Source: CAYNST01 sp964546435
Lineage (GTDB): Bacteria; Pseudomonadota; Gammaproteobacteria; Pseudomonadales; Cellvibrionaceae
DNA: 36,303 nt
Direction: 5' to 3'
Assembly (NCBI GenBank): GCA_964546435.1
Contig: CAZJKJ010000035.1
Span: forward strand, 1-36,303
Part shown: positions 1 to 8,600 of the stretch, piece by piece
Numbering within the stretch: the stretch's first letter is position 1
Layout: each line of letters opens with the position of its first letter
Translations under genes and position numbers: made by a program
The notes under the pieces: model-generated
Database searches by the model: none
The model's input: the letters and a program-made list of their open reading frames with translations, nothing else
What the model was told of the DNA's origin: nothing

Positions 1-314
1 GCACCGGCGGGATCATAAATGGGCGTATCAGCAACCGCGACATTGGCAATCAGGTGCCAGGAGGGCGGGCTGCCAAAGGGATACAGACCTCCATGGCTTG
101 CCTGCGCACATTGAAATTTGACGGTCAGGGTTTTGTCCGACACCCAGGCCTGTAACGGTATTTTGGCGGTATGACTGTCGAATGCCTGGTTCCAGTAGGG
201 GCTGGACAACAGGCACCCCGGTAAAACCAGAGCCGTTGCGATGAGGATGGTGGTTCGTAAAACAAAATATATGACTGACGATGGGTTTTCACGCGGAAAA
301 TCAAGTTGTTTCAT
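1..314 (-). CDS. Lipoprotein of unknown function (3' end outside window)
   Basis: The reading frame opens at ATG 314 and runs off the window edge after about 104 codons without a stop. The start has a strong ribosome binding site (AAGGAG, about 6 nt upstream). The N-terminus has a short charged stretch, a hydrophobic segment (about residues 15-31) and an LPGC lipobox with Cys34, which predicts a lipid-anchored envelope protein. The visible mature part has no motif I recognise. It is the last visible gene of the minus-strand TonB receptor/halogenase locus, 164 nt after the DUF6445 gene, with a hairpin in between, so it may be co-transcribed only in part. Function is unknown; export and lipidation are inferred from the signal sequence only. 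Confidence 0.65.
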   Translation of the reverse strand, partial: MKQLDFPRENPSSVIYFVLRTTILIATALVLPGCLLSSPYWNQAFDSHTAKIPLQAWVSDKTLTVKFQCAQASHGGLYPFGSPPSWHLIANVAVADTPIYDPAG

Positions 315-415
315 ACAAGAACTCCTTCAGCTACTGCTATTTTTCGACGTCACCGTATGCGACGTTCTGGAGGCAGTATTGCTGAAACAGTGGCTTCCAT
401 CGGTAACATAATAAT

Positions 416-441
416 CCCGGAATTTGTGAATTAATTCCCGG
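416..441 (-). terminator. Possible intrinsic terminator after the DUF6445 gene
   Basis: Two 9-nt arms (416-424 and 433-441) pair with one mismatch around an 8-nt AT-rich loop. On the minus strand they are followed by an AT-rich ATTATTATG stretch. The hairpin lies 38 nt beyond the DUF6445 stop and about 100 nt before the lipoprotein start. It could end or attenuate the operon. The AT-rich tail could also be a promoter -10 for the lipoprotein gene. Confidence 0.35.
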
Positions 442-478
442 TAGCCAGCGCAGGTTCATATCGGCGCTGAGCCCGTTC

Positions 479-1186
479 TCAGTCGGGATTGATCTGGCCA
501 TTGTTAATTGAAATGAAGGACGCGACGGTAAATCTGCCCGTACGCGGATTGAGATCGTAGCGGTAATCCTTGCCGATATTGCCGGAATGCAAACTGAAGC
601 CACGATAGGCCACGGCCCGGTTAAAGCGACATTCGACCGACGCAATCCGTTCAAAAAGCGCAGTGGAACCATTGATATAGGCCGCCTGCGTTATCGAAGG
701 GTCCGTCTGTGCCTCGATCCGGAGTTTTTCCAGATAGGGAGTCATGCGCGTAGTGTCGATGAATTCAAAGCCGGTGGCGCGATGCCGATAAAATGAAGTG
801 CCGCCGAATTTACCGTCACACAGATAATGAATCACTGCCAAATGGCGCGGATCCGCCCGATCAAAATGCGGTACCCGCTGTCGCACGTCGAGCTGCTCGG
901 CCGGCGTGGCAACCAGTGAAAACCAAGCGTTCACTTCGTCCGGTTGCTGGTCTTCGAATCCGAACCAGTCAAGAGCGGGCATCAATAATGATTTTAATAT
1001 CGACGTGTAGAGCGCCGGCGCAGGGGAGCGTAATCCGGGATACAATCCGGGCGCCTGCACGACATTGTTTTGCGCAAGCGCATAATCGATCAACGATTCG
1101 GCCTGTGGCATCAGATCGTCGATGATCAGCAGCGGTTGCTGCTCGGCGCCAATAAGCATGCGCTGATAGCGGGGCGGGGGAGCCAT
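479..1186 (-). CDS. DUF6445 family protein (halogenase-locus companion)
   Basis: This 235-residue soluble protein has no signal peptide or membrane segment. It resembles the DUF6445 family, often found next to tryptophan-halogenase-like genes and TonB receptors in Cellvibrio-like, Alteromonas-like and Caulobacter-like bacteria. The segment with HFDRADPRHLAVIHYL (about residues 107-122), followed by GGTSFYRHR and a later LHSGN, has the look of a 2-oxoglutarate/Fe(II) dioxygenase fold (His-x-Asp plus distal His). That reading is inference from the pattern, not an established function. The start at ATG 1186 is backed by GAAGG six bases upstream. It follows the halogenase stop by 22 nt, so the two are almost certainly co-transcribed. 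Confidence 0.75.
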   Translation of the reverse strand: MAPPPRYQRMLIGAEQQPLLIIDDLMPQAESLIDYALAQNNVVQAPGLYPGLRSPAPALYTSILKSLLMPALDWFGFEDQQPDEVNAWFSLVATPAEQLDVRQRVPHFDRADPRHLAVIHYLCDGKFGGTSFYRHRATGFEFIDTTRMTPYLEKLRIEAQTDPSITQAAYINGSTALFERIASVECRFNRAVAYRGFSLHSGNIGKDYRYDLNPRTGRFTVASFISINNGQINPD

Positions 1187-1208
1187 GGATTACCTTCGCG
1201 GGCTCAGG

Positions 1209-2762
1209 TCAGTCGGTATGCGCCAGCGTAGCGGTACGCGCCGGGGAAACCGGAACGGACGCGCAATGCTGCGCGATAAACTCTGCATGTGACGGCATAA
1301 CGCCAGCCGAGCGCACCACGACATCTTCAATGCGTGCAACCCGACGCTCCAGTTCTGCCTGAGGTACAAGATCCACCAGCGGATGGTAGCCTTCCGGCTG
1401 GATTCCCTGTCCGTGAAATACTTCCAGCCAGCTGACATCGTTAAACAATTCCTGATTGGAACGGAAGATCCGGCCATTGGATTTGAACTGGTCAATTTTC
1501 TGCTGAAGCGTGGCCGGTATGCTCATGTGCTGGCAATACTCCCAGAAGGCGGAATCATCGCGCTGAGTGGCCTTGTAATGCAAAATCAGAAAATCGCGGA
1601 TGCGGTCATATTCAAAATGGGTTTGCTCGTTGAAATAATCGATATCCTGGCTGTTGAAATTGCGATCGGGGAACAGTGACATCAAACGCGCAACCGCGCT
1701 CTGCACCAGGTGAATGCTGGTGGACTCCAAGGGTTCCATAAAACCGCTGGCCAGGCCCAGGGCGATACAGTTCTTATGCCAGAATTTGTGCCGCTTGCCC
1801 GCTTTGAAGCGCAGCAGTCTGGGCTCTGCCAAAGCTTTACCGTCAAGATTGCCCATCAATATGGAGGCCGCTTCATCGTCGCTCATGAATTCACTGCTGA
1901 ACACATGACCGTTGCCGGTGCGATGTTGCAACGGAATGCGCCATTGCCACCCGGCACTGTGTGCCGTCGATCGGGTCAAGGGAAGCAATGGTTCGGTGCG
2001 CGCGCAGGGGACCGCCCAGGCGCGGTTGCAGGGGAGCCAGTGGCCCCAGTCCTCGAAGCCGACGTTCAGCGCCTTTTCGATCAGAAGGCCTCGGAATCCG
2101 GAACAATCCAGAAAAAGATCACCGGTAATGACTTCACCGGATGCCAGCGTGACGGATTCTATGAAACCGTCATTCGCACGCAACTGCGTACCGAGAATTT
2201 TGCCTTCAGTGCGGATGACGCCCCGCTGTTCCGCATACTCGCGCAGAAAGCGCGCATACAGACCGGCATCGAACTGAAAAGCGTGGACGATTCCGGACAG
2301 AGGAGAATTGCCGGCATCGATGGCCCGCATGAATTTAGCCTGATTGCAGGCGAGGGCATTGAGAGAATAACGACCGATATCCGGTGCTTTGCCTTGCTGA
2401 CGAAGCTTCCACCAGTAGTGGTAAAACTGGAGTGAGTCCATGTCGTTGCCGACTTCACCGAACGCATGGATATAGGTCTTGCCGATGCTTCCCCAATTGA
2501 CAAATTCGATCCCCAGTTTGAAAGTCCCGTGGGTGCGGCGGACGAACTCGTCTTCATCGAGCCCCAGAGTCCGGTTGTAGACTTGTATCTGCGGGATGGT
2601 TGCCTCACCGACGCCAACAGTGCCGATCTCCTCGGATTCCACCAGGCGAACCTTGCAATAATTGTCGCCGAGAAAGCGCGCCAGGGCGGCCGCGGTCATC
2701 CAGCCGGCGGTGCCACCGCCAACAATAACTATTTGTCTGAGTCTTGCATCGTTATCGCTCAA
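1209..2762 (-). CDS. Flavin-dependent tryptophan halogenase family protein (second copy)
   Basis: This PF04820-type flavin-dependent halogenase uses FADH2, O2 and halide to halogenate an electron-rich, usually indolic, substrate. Counting from the proposed TTG start it has 517 residues: FAD motif GGGTAGW near residue 15, the FKLGI lysine K82 that carries the hypohalous acid intermediate in the family, WQWRIP (272-277) matching the halogenase WxWxIP signature, and EPLESTS with E346 and S347 as in PrnA. I chose TTG at 2762 because GGAG lies 7 nt upstream and it leaves a normal short N-terminus. An ATG at 2816 would overlap the upstream gene by 65 nt. With the TTG start the overlap is 11 nt, which suggests translational coupling. 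Natural substrate and flavin reductase partner are unknown; none is in the window. Confidence 0.88.
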   Translation of the reverse strand: MSDNDARLRQIVIVGGGTAGWMTAAALARFLGDNYCKVRLVESEEIGTVGVGEATIPQIQVYNRTLGLDEDEFVRRTHGTFKLGIEFVNWGSIGKTYIHAFGEVGNDMDSLQFYHYWWKLRQQGKAPDIGRYSLNALACNQAKFMRAIDAGNSPLSGIVHAFQFDAGLYARFLREYAEQRGVIRTEGKILGTQLRANDGFIESVTLASGEVITGDLFLDCSGFRGLLIEKALNVGFEDWGHWLPCNRAWAVPCARTEPLLPLTRSTAHSAGWQWRIPLQHRTGNGHVFSSEFMSDDEAASILMGNLDGKALAEPRLLRFKAGKRHKFWHKNCIALGLASGFMEPLESTSIHLVQSAVARLMSLFPDRNFNSQDIDYFNEQTHFEYDRIRDFLILHYKATQRDDSAFWEYCQHMSIPATLQQKIDQFKSNGRIFRSNQELFNDVSWLEVFHGQGIQPEGYHPLVDLVPQAELERRVARIEDVVVRSAGVMPSHAEFIAQHCASVPVSPARTATLAHTD

Positions 2763-3966
2763 TGTTTTTCTCCGGGTTTGCAATGACTGCATGACGCGAG
2801 CTGCCGGCCTGATCATTCACGACCTGATCCAGCCAGTTCTGCACGGTTGGCATGCGTAAAGCGGTAGTCTGGACCGCTTGAATGATTCTGTCGGCCACTT
2901 GTTCCAGTTCATGTTGCGGTATGGCGCCGACGAGAATGTCCGAGCGTCGCGGCCAGTGTTCCAGCCCCAGCAAAAGATGAACCCAATCATTGGCAGCAAT
3001 ATTTTCCCGTTCGAACTGGGCAATGCGGCCGGTTTCGTGAAATACCCGCAGCTTCCACTGGAGCGCCTCGGAACGAGGCAGGGTCGTCAGGGACCGGTAA
3101 AAGCCCGATTCGCCACGGGCCAGCAACAGTGCTGCGCTCTGCAAATCGCACCACTGTTGCGACAACTCCAGCGCGAGTCGATTGAATTCACCTTTAAGAA
3201 GCGCATCATTGAAATTTGCCGGATACAGCCGGTCAAAGATGAGCAGACACCGGGCCAGCCAGTCTTCACCGGACAGTGTCAGGCAGGGCGCAAGGGCGTC
3301 ATGGGGGTCCAGTGCGATGGTGTTACCTCGCCAGGGAACCCAGGTTTGCGCATGGTGAAGATCAGTATCTTCCTGCAGTGAAAACGTTTCGCACCAGCTT
3401 GAACTGCGGCAATGAATGAGGCGTTTGAAACTGTGTTCCGCCGCNNNNNNNNNNNNNNNNNNNNNNNNNNNNNNNNNNNNNNNNNNNNNNNNNNNNNNNN
3501 NNNNNNNNNNNNNNNNNNNNNNNNNNNNNNNNNNNNNNNNNNNNCCCGGTCTTGCAAATCTTCCCAGGCGCGCAGCAAAGGCACCTAACGAATAGTCGTC
3601 GAAACGTCGCAAGCGACCGGTTTCCTTAAGGCGAGCGGCGAGGTGATGAAAATCGCCGATATGTTGCACGCCATATTCCGCCGGCGCATGAAAAAATTCG
3701 TGCCCGTCTTCGATCCAGTCAAGATAACGCCGCGCCAGGCACACATTGCCATCCGCTGCCGAAAGCACAGCATTTTCACTGAGTCCGATAGTGTCCAGCA
3801 GTTCGGCAAACTCCGTGAAACCAAACGACGCGCCCGTGGGTGCCGGTGCGCCGCCTGTCATGATCGTAATCGCAGTCGGCGAGTCAGGACCGCGTCGCAG
3901 TGCAAAAAAGTTCGCCGCGAGCCAGGCATAGGTATTGTTGCCGAGAATAACAACGGAATTGGCCAC
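2752..3966 (-). CDS. Degenerate tryptophan-halogenase-like protein, interrupted by an assembly gap
   Basis: This is a diverged paralogue of its two neighbours. The N-terminus aligns with theirs without gaps, but the FAD GxGxxG motif is GNNTYAW, the catalytic FKLGI lysine is Cys76 (NVCLA), and the EPLES segment reads APCLTL, so Glu and Ser are Thr and Leu. WVPWRGNTIAL just before it still matches the neighbours' KNCIALGL region. A run of 100 N splits the gene. The protein before the gap matches about the first 140 residues of the paralogues, and the part after it resumes near their residue 290. Either the gap is larger than 100 bp or the middle domain is deleted. GTG 3966 is chosen because GAGG lies 5 nt upstream and the previous stop is 1 nt away. 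It is probably not a halogenase; a partner or substrate-binding role is inference. Confidence 0.75.
   Translation of the reverse strand: MANSVVILGNNTYAWLAANFFALRRGPDSPTAITIMTGGAPAPTGASFGFTEFAELLDTIGLSENAVLSAADGNVCLARRYLDWIEDGHEFFHAPAEYGVQHIGDFHHLAARLKETGRLRRFDDYSLGAFAARLGRFARPXXXXXXXXXXXXXXXXXXXXXXXXXXXXXXXXXXAAEHSFKRLIHCRSSSWCETFSLQEDTDLHHAQTWVPWRGNTIALDPHDALAPCLTLSGEDWLARCLLIFDRLYPANFNDALLKGEFNRLALELSQQWCDLQSAALLLARGESGFYRSLTTLPRSEALQWKLRVFHETGRIAQFERENIAANDWVHLLLGLEHWPRRSDILVGAIPQHELEQVADRIIQAVQTTALRMPTVQNWLDQVVNDQAGSSRHAVIANPEKNIER
3445..3544. other. Assembly gap (100 N)
   Basis: Exactly 100 N, the conventional placeholder for a gap of unknown size. It falls inside the degenerate halogenase-like gene. 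The open frame across it is therefore not evidence that the true sequence is in frame. Confidence 0.97.
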
Positions 3967-3967
3967 G

Positions 3968-5503
3968 TTAACCTCTCTGGTTGCGGGCGGTGACTTCAGG
4001 ACGGGTTGACGCCCTCAGTCTGTCCACAAACTCTGCATGAAACGGCATTTTTGCCGCAGTGCTTGCATAGCTGGACCGCAGTCGTTCCAGTTCGGCAAAG
4101 AGCTGCGGGCGAGGAATGGTCGCCAGGCGCGGGTCATTGCGATCGGGAATTATGCCCTGACCAACAAGAATGGCGAGCCAGCTGGGCGGCCGGAACAGGC
4201 CGTTCTGATATTCAACAATGTGTCCCTGATTTTTGAACATTGAAATTTTGTATTCGAGGGAATCCGGAACAGGCATGTCGCGGCAATATTTCCAGAAGGG
4301 ACTGTCGTCGCGCGTGGTGGCCTTGTAATGCAATATCAGGAAATCCCGGATTTTTTCGTACTCATCCTTGATCACCCGATTGAATTCCTGCTCGCATTCA
4401 ATCGCAAAATCCCGGTGGGGAAAAAATTCGATCAACTTGTAAATGCCTAACTGGATCAGGTAAATACTCGTGGATTCCAGTGGCTCAAGAAATCCGCTGG
4501 ACAGGCCCAGAGCCACGCAGTTGCGGTGCCAGCTCTTCTTGCGGCAGCCGGCTTGGAAGCGGAGTATCCGCGGGTCCGCCAGGGGCGCGCCAGGCAGTTG
4601 TTCCAGGAGGTCCTGGGTCGCGGCCTCATCCGAGATGTACCGGCTACAGTAGACATGCCCGTTACCCATGCGGTGCTGCAACGGAATGCGCCAATGCCAG
4701 CCGGAGGAACGGGCGATGGACTGGGTGTAAGGTCGCAGTTCGCCGGCCAGTTCGCAGGGTATGGCCGCGGCCCGGTCACACGGCAGCCAGTGGCTCCAGT
4801 CATCGAACGGAACATCCAGACATTTGCCCAGCAGCAGCGAGCGGAAGCCGGTGCAATCAATAAACAGGTCGCCGTGAAGTTCACTGCCGTCATCGAGGTG
4901 AAGGGTGGTAATACGTCCCGTGTTATTGCACAGGGAGACGTGCCCGATTTTACCTTCCTTACGCACGACACCCCGGCCTTCGCTGTATTCTCTGAGCATG
5001 CCGGCATAGAGACTGGCATCCAGGTGGTAGGCATAGGTGTACGTGGACGCGGGGGAGCCAGGCTGGGTGGAGGGGGGACGAAACCGGTTGGCCCGGGCGG
5101 CGACATTGGCCATGGAGAGCTCGTCCAGCGATCCGTGATAACCCGAACGCTTCGCCTCCAGCCAATAATGATGAAATTCGATGCCGCCCATGGGCACCCC
5201 GAACTCGCCGAAGGGATGCGTGTAATCGTCACCGGGCGCGCCCCAGTTCAGGAAATTGATTCCCAGTTTGAATGTGGCATTGGTTCTGGTTACAAATTCC
5301 GTTTCATCCAGGCCCAGCATGGCATTGAACGCACGAATGTGCGGAATGGTCGCTTCGCCCACGCCCACTGTGCCGATCATTTCGGATTCGATGAGTGTGA
5401 TGGCGTATTGATTGCGGGGCAGGTGGCGGGCGAGGGCGGCGGCGGTCATCCAGCCAGCGGTGCCTCCTCCGGCGATGATGACGTTGAACGGTGGCGAACT
5501 CAA
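3968..5503 (-). CDS. Flavin-dependent tryptophan halogenase family protein (first copy)
   Basis: Canonical PF04820 protein of about 511 residues. Numbered from an alternative GTG at 5509, it shows the FAD motif GGGTAGW (about 14-20), a second conserved stretch GTVGVGEATIP (46-56), lysine K81 in ATFKLGI, WHWRIP (271-276, the WxWxIP halogenase signature) and EPLESTS with E345/S346. I prefer TTG 5503 because AGGGG lies six bases upstream of it, while the same purine run abuts GTG 5509 directly. It is the first halogenase gene after the TonB receptor and is followed 1 nt later by the degenerate paralogue. All known catalytic residues are present, so it should be active. Substrate unknown: either a free indole compound or a ligand brought in by the receptor. 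Confidence 0.88.
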   Translation of the reverse strand: MSSPPFNVIIAGGGTAGWMTAAALARHLPRNQYAITLIESEMIGTVGVGEATIPHIRAFNAMLGLDETEFVTRTNATFKLGINFLNWGAPGDDYTHPFGEFGVPMGGIEFHHYWLEAKRSGYHGSLDELSMANVAARANRFRPPSTQPGSPASTYTYAYHLDASLYAGMLREYSEGRGVVRKEGKIGHVSLCNNTGRITTLHLDDGSELHGDLFIDCTGFRSLLLGKCLDVPFDDWSHWLPCDRAAAIPCELAGELRPYTQSIARSSGWHWRIPLQHRMGNGHVYCSRYISDEAATQDLLEQLPGAPLADPRILRFQAGCRKKSWHRNCVALGLSSGFLEPLESTSIYLIQLGIYKLIEFFPHRDFAIECEQEFNRVIKDEYEKIRDFLILHYKATTRDDSPFWKYCRDMPVPDSLEYKISMFKNQGHIVEYQNGLFRPPSWLAILVGQGIIPDRNDPRLATIPRPQLFAELERLRSSYASTAAKMPFHAEFVDRLRASTRPEVTARNQRG

Positions 5504-5619
5504 AAACACCCCCTGAAATTAAGTACAGTTCAATGGCGGCAGGGCTTCTGCAAGACGTCCGGCAAGTAATGAAGAGGTCGGAATCTGGGCCGACGTTGAA
5601 TGCATTGATGTAGATAAAG

Positions 5620-5641
5620 GAACGCACCTTGCGGTGCGTTC
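5620..5641 (-). terminator. Hairpin between TonB receptor and halogenase genes
   Basis: A perfect 9-bp stem (GAACGCACC / GGTGCGTTC) with a 4-nt TTGC loop lies 23 nt beyond the receptor stop. On the minus strand it is followed by CTTTATCTAC, a poor U-tract. It may partly terminate transcription, so that the receptor is made in excess over the halogenases, or it may protect the receptor mRNA 3' end. It could also form on the plus strand, where no gene ends nearby. Confidence 0.5.
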
Positions 5642-5663
5642 TGTTGCTCAAACGATGGACCCG

Positions 5664-8600
5664 TTAGAAGTTCGCTCGCAGGACCAGAGAGTAACGCCGG
5701 TCATTGATAAACCAGGAGCGCCCGACCCGCGTGCCATTATCATCGACCTGCGCGTAGGTTTTGGTTTGTGTATCCAGCAAATTCACGCCCTGAACGCCGA
5801 TCTTGAAGTTGTCCGTAATATTGTAGAAAAACGAGGCATCCATAAAGCCGGCGTCGTCATTGTAGATCGGTAGCTTGGTGATGACGTCCCGTGTCGTCAA
5901 CAGATATTCGGAACGCCAGTTATACGCCACCCGCGCAGATATCTTGTCCTTTTCGTACATCAGCACCGCGTTGCTGGTATGTTCCGACTGTCCCTGCAGC
6001 GGCAGATCGGTGAAGTTGACTTCTCTGGCCGTTTCGGGATCGAAATTGACTTCGTCTGGCACATCGTCATAGTTCGGTGCACCTTCCGCATCAATAAACG
6101 AATAGTTGAACTGGACACCGAGACCATCCCACGGCTCTGGCAGCATGTCGAAAAATTGCTGATAGGCGAACTCGACACCCTGCAGACTGCCCGCGCCCTG
6201 ATTGCGCGTCATCGCGGTAACCACCGGCATGGATTGCTGGGTATCCGGATTGGTATAGACCTCGTTCTGGCCGCCGTTTACGAAGAAATTGGACAGGTCT
6301 TTGTAGAACAGCGAAGTAGTCAGTGAGCCGACACTGGAGAAATACCACTCCAGAGACAGATCAAACTGAATTGATTCCATCGCTTTCAGATCAGGATTAC
6401 CGCCTTCGGCTTTATATCCCGGCAGGTCGATGGAGTCGGGGTTCACCGCGCGGCGTTCCTCGGGAACATCATCCGGATTGAAGGTGCCCGGTACCATGTC
6501 GTTCGGGAAATATTCGGGAGTGTAGGCGTAACCGATCAGTGCCATAGAGCGGTAGGCACGCAGATCGCCCATGTCGGGCAGTGCAATGGCTTTGGCCACG
6601 GCGAAGCGCCCGATCAGGTCGTCCGTGAGTTCAACCTTCAGGTTAAAGCTTGGCAGCAGATGATTTTCGCTGGATTTGGTGTTGCTTGGTACGGCGACGC
6701 CGGTTGCGAAATCTGCGTCTGCCTGGGGCAGGAAATTGCGGTAGTCACCGACAGCTCTTGGATCCAGTCCGTCGATGTAGTATCCGTAGGGGTCGTCCCT
6801 ATAGGCATCCATGTCGAATCCCTCGGGTATCGGATACTCAGGTCGCAGGTTGGGAAGCACGATGGAACCCAATACCCGACGGTCGATCTTTACATAGCGC
6901 AGACCGAAGTTACCGACAAAGCGCTTGCCAAAATCCCCCTCAAAGTCGAAGCGGACGTAAGCAGCCGTGTTGTTTTCTTCCACTGTATTGATTTCGCTGG
7001 GCAGGAAGAAAGAACCGTTAACAGTGTCGATCGTACCGTTCTTGTCCGGATCGCGTGAGTTAGCCGGCACCCATTCGTTGGAGATAGGTCCCAGGCGATT
7101 GTCCCAATTGCGGTAATCCATCACCAGGTCCATGGACGGATGGAACAATTGGTTGCCGCCTTCGATATTGACGACGCCACCGCGAAAGAAATTATCCCAG
7201 TCAATGACGTCAACCGCATCCATTCCGCCCAGCCCGGCGTCGATGACCCGTTGGGCATCCAGCCAGCCCGCCCCGTTTGGATAGATAGTTAATCCCGAAG
7301 TTGGATCGTCGGGATTTCCGAGGACAATGTTGCCGTCGGCGTCGCGTTCATAGATGGGCGGTCCCCAGGGCGCCTGGAGCTGACCCCAGTTGTATTGAGA
7401 GAATCGTACCTGTTGTTCCCGCTCTGCACGCCGCGCGCCGAATTTGACCTGGGTAAAGAAATCGCCGTCGAGGTAATGGGTGAAATCAACCCGCGCAGCC
7501 GTTGATTCGCCTTCACTGCGTTCATAATGGTCCATGGCGCTGCGCCAGAAGTAGGAGGTTTCATCCTGGAAATAGGCGGGATTGTCGTCCCACTCCACCA
7601 GATCGTCCGCTCCGTCGTAATACTCCCAGGGGTCGTTAATCTCCAGCGTCGGCGTGTCCCCACCTCCGTAGATATCGTAGTGCTGAGCAGCCCGGGTACC
7701 GAGCATCAGCTGCACATCGTCGTCTGTGGTCTCGGCTTCGACGCGCTGCAGATCAAATTCCATGTTCCAGCTGTCGTTAATATCCCAGTCGATGTTAAAC
7801 GCCAGGTCGTCCACGACGGTCCGCTGATCCTTGGAGCGCGCATCGGTCTGGAATTCCATGCCGAAATTGCGCACCGGTTGCCCGCCCCAGCCTGCATCGG
7901 GTGGCAGATTGTGCGGGATACGGTTGCCATCACCCCGCCAGCCATCGCGGATATCCGTGAAGGTGCCGTTGGTAAAAATGCCGTTGTCGTCGAACTCGAA
8001 AGTTTGGCCATCGGGCGGGAACGTGGTGTTGGTGTAGTATCCGGACTGGTATTTGAGGGCATGTTCGGTCCACGCTAGCGTCGCATCCGAACGCATGAAC
8101 TGCACGGTTGCAACCAGCGTGTCGTCCGGGTTCTCCCATTGAAATGCAGTGGCGACACCTTTGCGCTCGCGATCGTCTTTCTTCATGGTGATGTTGGATC
8201 CGTTCGGGACCCACACATTGTCAAACCCCGCCGCGGCGGCATTGGGAAAACCCGGCCAGATGCCGGTGGGCTCTACGCTGCGGTATTCGAAGAGATCAGT
8301 CTGGATACCGTGGGAGCTGGCACTGAGCTCCGAGTAGGATGCGTTCAACAGGAATCCGAACTCACCCACATCGGAATCCCAGGTGTTGCTGAAGATTCCG
8401 GAAAAAGTAGGTGTGCTTTCCTCGACCATATCGCCGTAGGTGACATCCGCAGAGAGTGCCGCCACGAGTCCGCGATTATCGAACGGTTTGCGGGTTTTGA
8501 GATTGACGGTGCCGCCAACACCGCCTTCGATCATGTCGGCGGTCTGGTTCTTGAACATGTCCACGCCGCCCATCAATTCGGGGGGCACATCCTGAAACGA

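Noticed and set aside
1710..2435. Plus-strand open frame of 241 codons
   Set aside because: It lies wholly antisense to a halogenase gene with conserved motifs; its protein has no recognisable domain and no ribosome binding site.
4526..5569. Plus-strand open frame of 347 codons
   Set aside because: Antisense shadow of the first halogenase, rich in low-complexity Gly/Arg; explained by the GC-rich third positions of the real gene.
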